DNA from: an uncultured Peptococcaceae bacterium | Lineage (GTDB): Bacteria > Bacillota > Peptococcia > Peptococcales > Peptococcaceae | Direction: 5' to 3' | Assembly (NCBI GenBank): GCA_902496505.1 | Contig: CABVBB010000205.1 | Location: forward strand, 1 to 5,092 | Length of the DNA: 5,092 bases | Shown: positions 5,057 to 5,092 of the stretch, one piece after another | Position numbering within the stretch: position 1 is the stretch's first letter | Layout: every line of letters starts with the position of its first letter | The notes under the pieces: generated by a model | Databases searched by the model: none | What the model was told of the DNA's origin: nothing | Seen by the model: only the letters and a program-made list of their open reading frames with translations | Position numbers and translations under genes: made by a program

Positions 5057-5092
5057 TTCCAAGAAACATAAGGGAACTACAACGAATGTATC

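Larger units (their letters stand above)
4982..5092 (-). CRISPR. CRISPR array, cas2-proximal end (2 repeats, 1 full spacer, cut by the window edge)
   Basis: Two identical 36 bp repeats at 4982-5017 and 5048-5083 flank one 30 bp spacer (5018-5047); 9 bases of the next spacer follow (5084-5092). Both repeats are followed by G, so a 37 bp repeat cannot be excluded from two copies. On the minus strand the repeat starts GTTGTAGTTCCC and ends TGATATACT, matching the GTTNTAG start common in type II repeats. The tracrRNA anti-repeat is complementary to that strand, so crRNAs are read on the minus strand, towards cas2. A 36 bp repeat and 30 bp spacer are normal for type II. The repeat next to cas2 is not degenerate. 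Array length, leader and other spacers lie outside the window. Confidence 0.96.

Overview
The window holds an almost complete type II-C CRISPR-Cas locus. In plus-strand order it runs: the last 44 codons of a membrane protein, a tracrRNA gene with a near-consensus promoter, cas9, cas1, cas2, a strong terminator, and the cas2-proximal end of a CRISPR array that runs off the window. No csn2 or cas4 is present, and the 1094-residue Cas9 is of the compact kind, which together define subtype II-C. From remembered sequences, Cas9 resembles the Geobacillus (GeoCas9/ThermoCas9) branch along most of its length, more than the Neisseria or Campylobacter enzymes. Gram-positive-type ribosome binding sites (AAAGGAG, GAGGGAG), moderately GC-rich coding sequence and this Cas9 branch suggest a member of the Bacillota, possibly Negativicutes or Clostridia. 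That placement is inference.

Region 1-136 is the C-terminus of an integral membrane protein, probably a transporter, which looks unrelated to the CRISPR genes. Region 137-346 carries the tracrRNA unit: TTGACA-17 bp-TAGAAT with a TG extension, an anti-repeat at 219-255 matching the array repeat, a very small nexus, and a Rho-independent terminator at 279-311. It also contains the cas9 ribosome binding site. Region 347-4881 is the tightly packed cas9-cas1-cas2 operon, with a 31 bp gap between cas9 and cas1 and an 8 bp cas1/cas2 overlap. All catalytic residues expected of Cas9 (D8, E508, H728, D731; D589, H590, N613) and Cas1 (E145, H201, E216) are present, so the system looks intact. Region 4882-4981 holds a 14 bp perfect stem that can terminate transcription from both sides. 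Region 4982-5092 holds two identical 36 bp repeats, one 30 bp spacer and the first 9 bases of the next spacer.

The genes form one working set. Cas1 and Cas2 would insert new spacers. The array is read on the minus strand, towards cas2, to give crRNAs whose repeat part pairs with the tracrRNA, and the duplex guides Cas9 to DNA. The minus-strand 3' end of each repeat reads TGATATACT, an extended -10 promoter. This suggests that each crRNA is started from its own repeat, as known for Neisseria meningitidis and Campylobacter jejuni. The system class is known. What may be new is this particular Cas9/tracrRNA pair (its PAM and its minimal tracrRNA scaffold) and several regulatory details listed in the findings.
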